DNA of 64,000 bases from Deltaproteobacteria bacterium (lineage in GTDB: Bacteria > Desulfobacterota > JAENJC01), in assembly GCA_030646755.1 (NCBI GenBank), contig JAUSKU010000077.1, forward strand, positions 1-64,000. Direction: 5' to 3'. Positions 61,999-64,000 of the stretch are shown here, one piece after another. Under the pieces are notes generated by a model. It made no database searches and was not told the origin of the DNA. It saw nothing but the letters and a program-made list of their open reading frames with translations. Positions within the stretch are counted from its first letter, which is position 1; each line of letters begins with the position of its first letter. The position numbers were made by a program, and so were the translations under genes.

Positions 61999-62778
61999 AT
62001 GGAAAAACTTTCTGTCACCATCATAACACTTAACGAAGAAAAGAACATCCGCTATGCCCTGGAAAGCGTTAAGTGGGTAGATGAAATAATTGTTGTAGAT
62101 TCAGGAAGTAGTGATAAAACCGTTGATATCTGCAAGGAGTACACCGACAAGGTTTTCTACAACTCGTGGCCTGGACATATAGCCCAGAAGAACTTTGCCA
62201 TAGCCAAGTCTACTCATCAGTGGATACTTTCCATTGATGCAGACGAGAGGGTAACTCCTGAACTGGCCGGCGAGATAAAAGAGGTATTGAAAGACCCTAA
62301 AGCCGATGCCTATGCAGTTCCTCGTCATGTCTTTTATTTGGGCAGATGGATAGACCATTCAGGGTGGTATCCTGACTATAAGGTCAGGCTTTTCAAAAAG
62401 GATAAGGGAAGGTGGGGAGGGATAAACCCCCACGATGAGGTGATCGTAAACGACAGCACTGAATATCTGGATGGAGACCTGATCCACTGCTCATACAAGG
62501 ATATTTCCCACCATGTTAATACAATAAATAATTTTACATCAATTGGCGCCGAGGAGTATCTGAAGCTTGGCAAGAGGGCCAGCCTTTGGGATATGGTGTC
62601 CAGGCCTATCGGTACTTTCTTGAAGAAATATTTATTGAAACAGGGCTTCAGGGACGGGTTGCCAGGGTTTATTATTGCAGTGTCCTCTGCCTATTATGTA
62701 TTTTTAAAATATGCGAAGCTCTGGGAGTTGAATAGCATTCAAGGTAGGGGCGTGGTGACCCCGCCCCTACAGGAATAG
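61999..62778 (+). CDS. Family 2 glycosyltransferase (WaaE/KdtX-like)
   Basis: 259 aa. GT-A fold: SVTIITLNEEKNIRYALESV, VDSGSSDKT, SIDADERVTPEL (DxD), VPRHVFYLGRWIDHSGWYPD, KVRLFKKDKGRWGGINPHDE. The WaaE type adds a sugar to the LPS core. Some 12 C-terminal residues (IQGRGVVTPPLQE) are encoded by a palindrome of the 33197 family. The gene is bracketed by two such palindromes. Confidence 0.9.
   Translation: MEKLSVTIITLNEEKNIRYALESVKWVDEIIVVDSGSSDKTVDICKEYTDKVFYNSWPGHIAQKNFAIAKSTHQWILSIDADERVTPELAGEIKEVLKDPKADAYAVPRHVFYLGRWIDHSGWYPDYKVRLFKKDKGRWGGINPHDEVIVNDSTEYLDGDLIHCSYKDISHHVNTINNFTSIGAEEYLKLGKRASLWDMVSRPIGTFLKKYLLKQGFRDGLPGFIIAVSSAYYVFLKYAKLWELNSIQGRGVVTPPLQE
62744..62770. repeat. Palindrome forming the 3' end of the glycosyltransferase gene
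   Basis: GTAGGGGCGTGGT and ACCCCGCCCCTAC-like arms (GACCCCGCCCCTAC), imperfect, in frame to the stop codon at 62776. Same family as 61961-61989. Confidence 0.86.
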
Positions 62779-63819
62779 ATGAGAGATTACAAGAAAATTT
62801 TAGTTGTTCAGACGGCCTTCCCCGGAGATATTGTCCTAACCACTCCATTGTTTAAAGCCCTGAAAAAGAGGTTCCCTGAAAGCAAGCTTACTGTCCTGAC
62901 AACCCCTCCAGGGTATGAGCTTCTGAGTAATATAAAGGAGATTGATTCCCTTATTCCTTATGACAAAAAAGGGAAAGACAAGGGGATGTCGGGCCTTATG
63001 AGGCTTGTGAGGCGGTTAAGGGAGGAAAGGTTTGATATCTGTTTTTCCCCTCATTGCTCTTACAGGACTGCATTGATCCTCTATGGGGCCGGCATCCCTG
63101 TCAGGGTCGGGTTTTCAGATGCCTCCCTCTCTTTCCTTTATAGCAACAGGGTAAACAGGAATAGCTCTTCCCATGAGGTTGAAAGGGTTCTTTCTCTCCT
63201 GGAACCCTTTGGGATAAGTGTAAATAAGGCGGACAAGGCTCCCTACCTTGAGATATCTGTTGATACTTGGAATGGCGTGAAAAAGATATTTGATGAGGCC
63301 GGGGTATCTTCCACTGACACAGTGATAGGGGTTGCCCCTGGTTCTGTATGGGCCACCAAGAGGTGGACGACTGAAGGGTATGCATCGCTCATTGACAGGC
63401 TTGCTGAAAAATATGACGCAAAGGTAATACTTATAGGTTCAACATCTGAAAAAAAGACAGGTGATGAAATATTAACACTCACAAAAAATAGGCCCATAGA
63501 TCTTATCGGTAAAACAACTTTACAGGAGCTGATTGCAGTTATAGACCGCTGTCAGCTGCTTATTGGGAATGATAGTGCCCCGGGACATATTGCGGCAGCA
63601 AGGATGGTTCCTGTAGTGTCCATCTTCGGCCCCACTGTCCCGGCATTCGGATATTATCCTTATGGGAAGGATGCTGTCATAGTGGATAAACAATTACCAT
63701 GCAGGCCATGTCATCACCACGGGCCGAAGGAGTGTCCTGAAGGGCATTTCAGATGCATGAAAGATATAACTGTGGATGATGTCATGGCCGCTGTCGACAA
63801 GATAGGTGTCTTACATTGA
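62779..63819 (+). CDS. waaF: ADP-heptose:LPS heptosyltransferase II
   Basis: 346 aa GT9 enzyme adding heptose to the LPS inner core: KILVVQTAFPGDIVLTTPLF, PHCSYRTALILYGAGIPVRV, GVAPGSVWATKRWTTEGYAS, LIGNDSAPGHIAAAR and CHHHGPKECPEGHFRCMKDI. The C-terminal cysteines are shared with WaaF members. Abuts both neighbours. Confidence 0.92.
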   Translation: MRDYKKILVVQTAFPGDIVLTTPLFKALKKRFPESKLTVLTTPPGYELLSNIKEIDSLIPYDKKGKDKGMSGLMRLVRRLREERFDICFSPHCSYRTALILYGAGIPVRVGFSDASLSFLYSNRVNRNSSSHEVERVLSLLEPFGISVNKADKAPYLEISVDTWNGVKKIFDEAGVSSTDTVIGVAPGSVWATKRWTTEGYASLIDRLAEKYDAKVILIGSTSEKKTGDEILTLTKNRPIDLIGKTTLQELIAVIDRCQLLIGNDSAPGHIAAARMVPVVSIFGPTVPAFGYYPYGKDAVIVDKQLPCRPCHHHGPKECPEGHFRCMKDITVDDVMAAVDKIGVLH

Positions 63820-64000
63820 GGATTTTGCACATAGACACAGAAAGGACCTGGAGAGGTGGGGAGCAGCAGCTCATTTATCTTATTAAGGGGCTCAAGGAAA
63901 GGGGGCATACCTCCGTGGTGGTCTGTCAACCTGGAAGCCCACTGGAGGATGCTGTTAGAAATGCTGGAATAGAGGCAGCACCTATAAAGATGAGGGGGGA
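63816..64000 (+). CDS. Glycosyltransferase (GT4-like), 5' part only
   Basis: TTG start overlapping the waaF stop (TTGA). Product begins MRILHIDTERTWRGGEQQLI, then YLIKGLKERGHTSVVVCQPG, the glycine-rich N-terminal loop and first helix of GT-B enzymes. The rest lies beyond the window. Probably another LPS core sugar transferase. Confidence 0.78.
   Translation, partial: MRILHIDTERTWRGGEQQLIYLIKGLKERGHTSVVVCQPGSPLEDAVRNAGIEAAPIKMRG

Overview
The window reads as chromosome from an uncultivated-type, LPS-bearing (diderm) bacterium of moderate GC. Evidence for a diderm is lpxK, an LpxL-type acyltransferase, gmhB, a heptosyltransferase, a YfgM/BamB-like pair, a lipoprotein and a full Pst/Pho operon. 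Gene order (hisZ-purA, serA beside a class V aminotransferase, pstSCAB-phoU-phoB-phoR) would suit Desulfobacterota or Nitrospirota-like lineages. That placement is an inference and cannot be settled here.

Left edge (1-2.3 kb): a 3'-truncated mazG and nadB. Region 2.3-24 kb is an accessory island. It holds an ORF6N-domain gene plus two decapitated copies of its 3' end that bracket toxin-antitoxin modules (HEPN/MNT, BrnTA, a YgiT-type zinc finger, DUF4160/DUF2442). Then come a small-protein/rhomboid cluster and a vWA-PP2C-kinase set of the TerY-P triad type, here with membrane anchors and a PEGA domain. A TPR gene is cleanly interrupted by a 1387-bp IS256-family element with an 8-bp target duplication. 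A duplicated, decayed FlgO/CsgG-like gene surrounds VapBC. HicBA, a two-component kinase, a lytic transglycosylase-pgsA pair, tRNA-Gly(GCC), an ApeA-like HEPN protein and an MntA/HepT pair follow.

Region 24-31.8 kb is one giant minus-strand gene (2581 aa): signal peptide, TolB/WD40-like propeller, TPRs, a CHAT-like domain that has lost both catalytic residues, more TPRs, and an intact C-terminal CHAT protease domain (H2449, C2494).

Region 32-64 kb is mostly core. It contains aminotransferase-serA (serine), hisZ-purA, a group 2 sigma factor, a TPR/ExeA-like ATPase pair, a CCA/poly(A) polymerase, an NtrC-family regulator, yfgM-bamB-like genes, a GH57 glycosidase, phoR-phoB-phoU-pstBACS with a three-repeat Pho box, argJ, DUF2156, and an LPS cluster (lpxK-lpxL-gmhB-DUF3108-Trm112-GT2-heptosyltransferase-GT).

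The most unusual theme is repeat invasion of coding sequence. Several families of short palindromic or low-complexity repeats, also found between genes here, sit in frame inside the giant CHAT gene (five places), inside PhoR, in the PstS signal peptide, and at the C-termini of the CCA enzyme and a glycosyltransferase. No CRISPR array, rRNA or prophage structural gene was seen.
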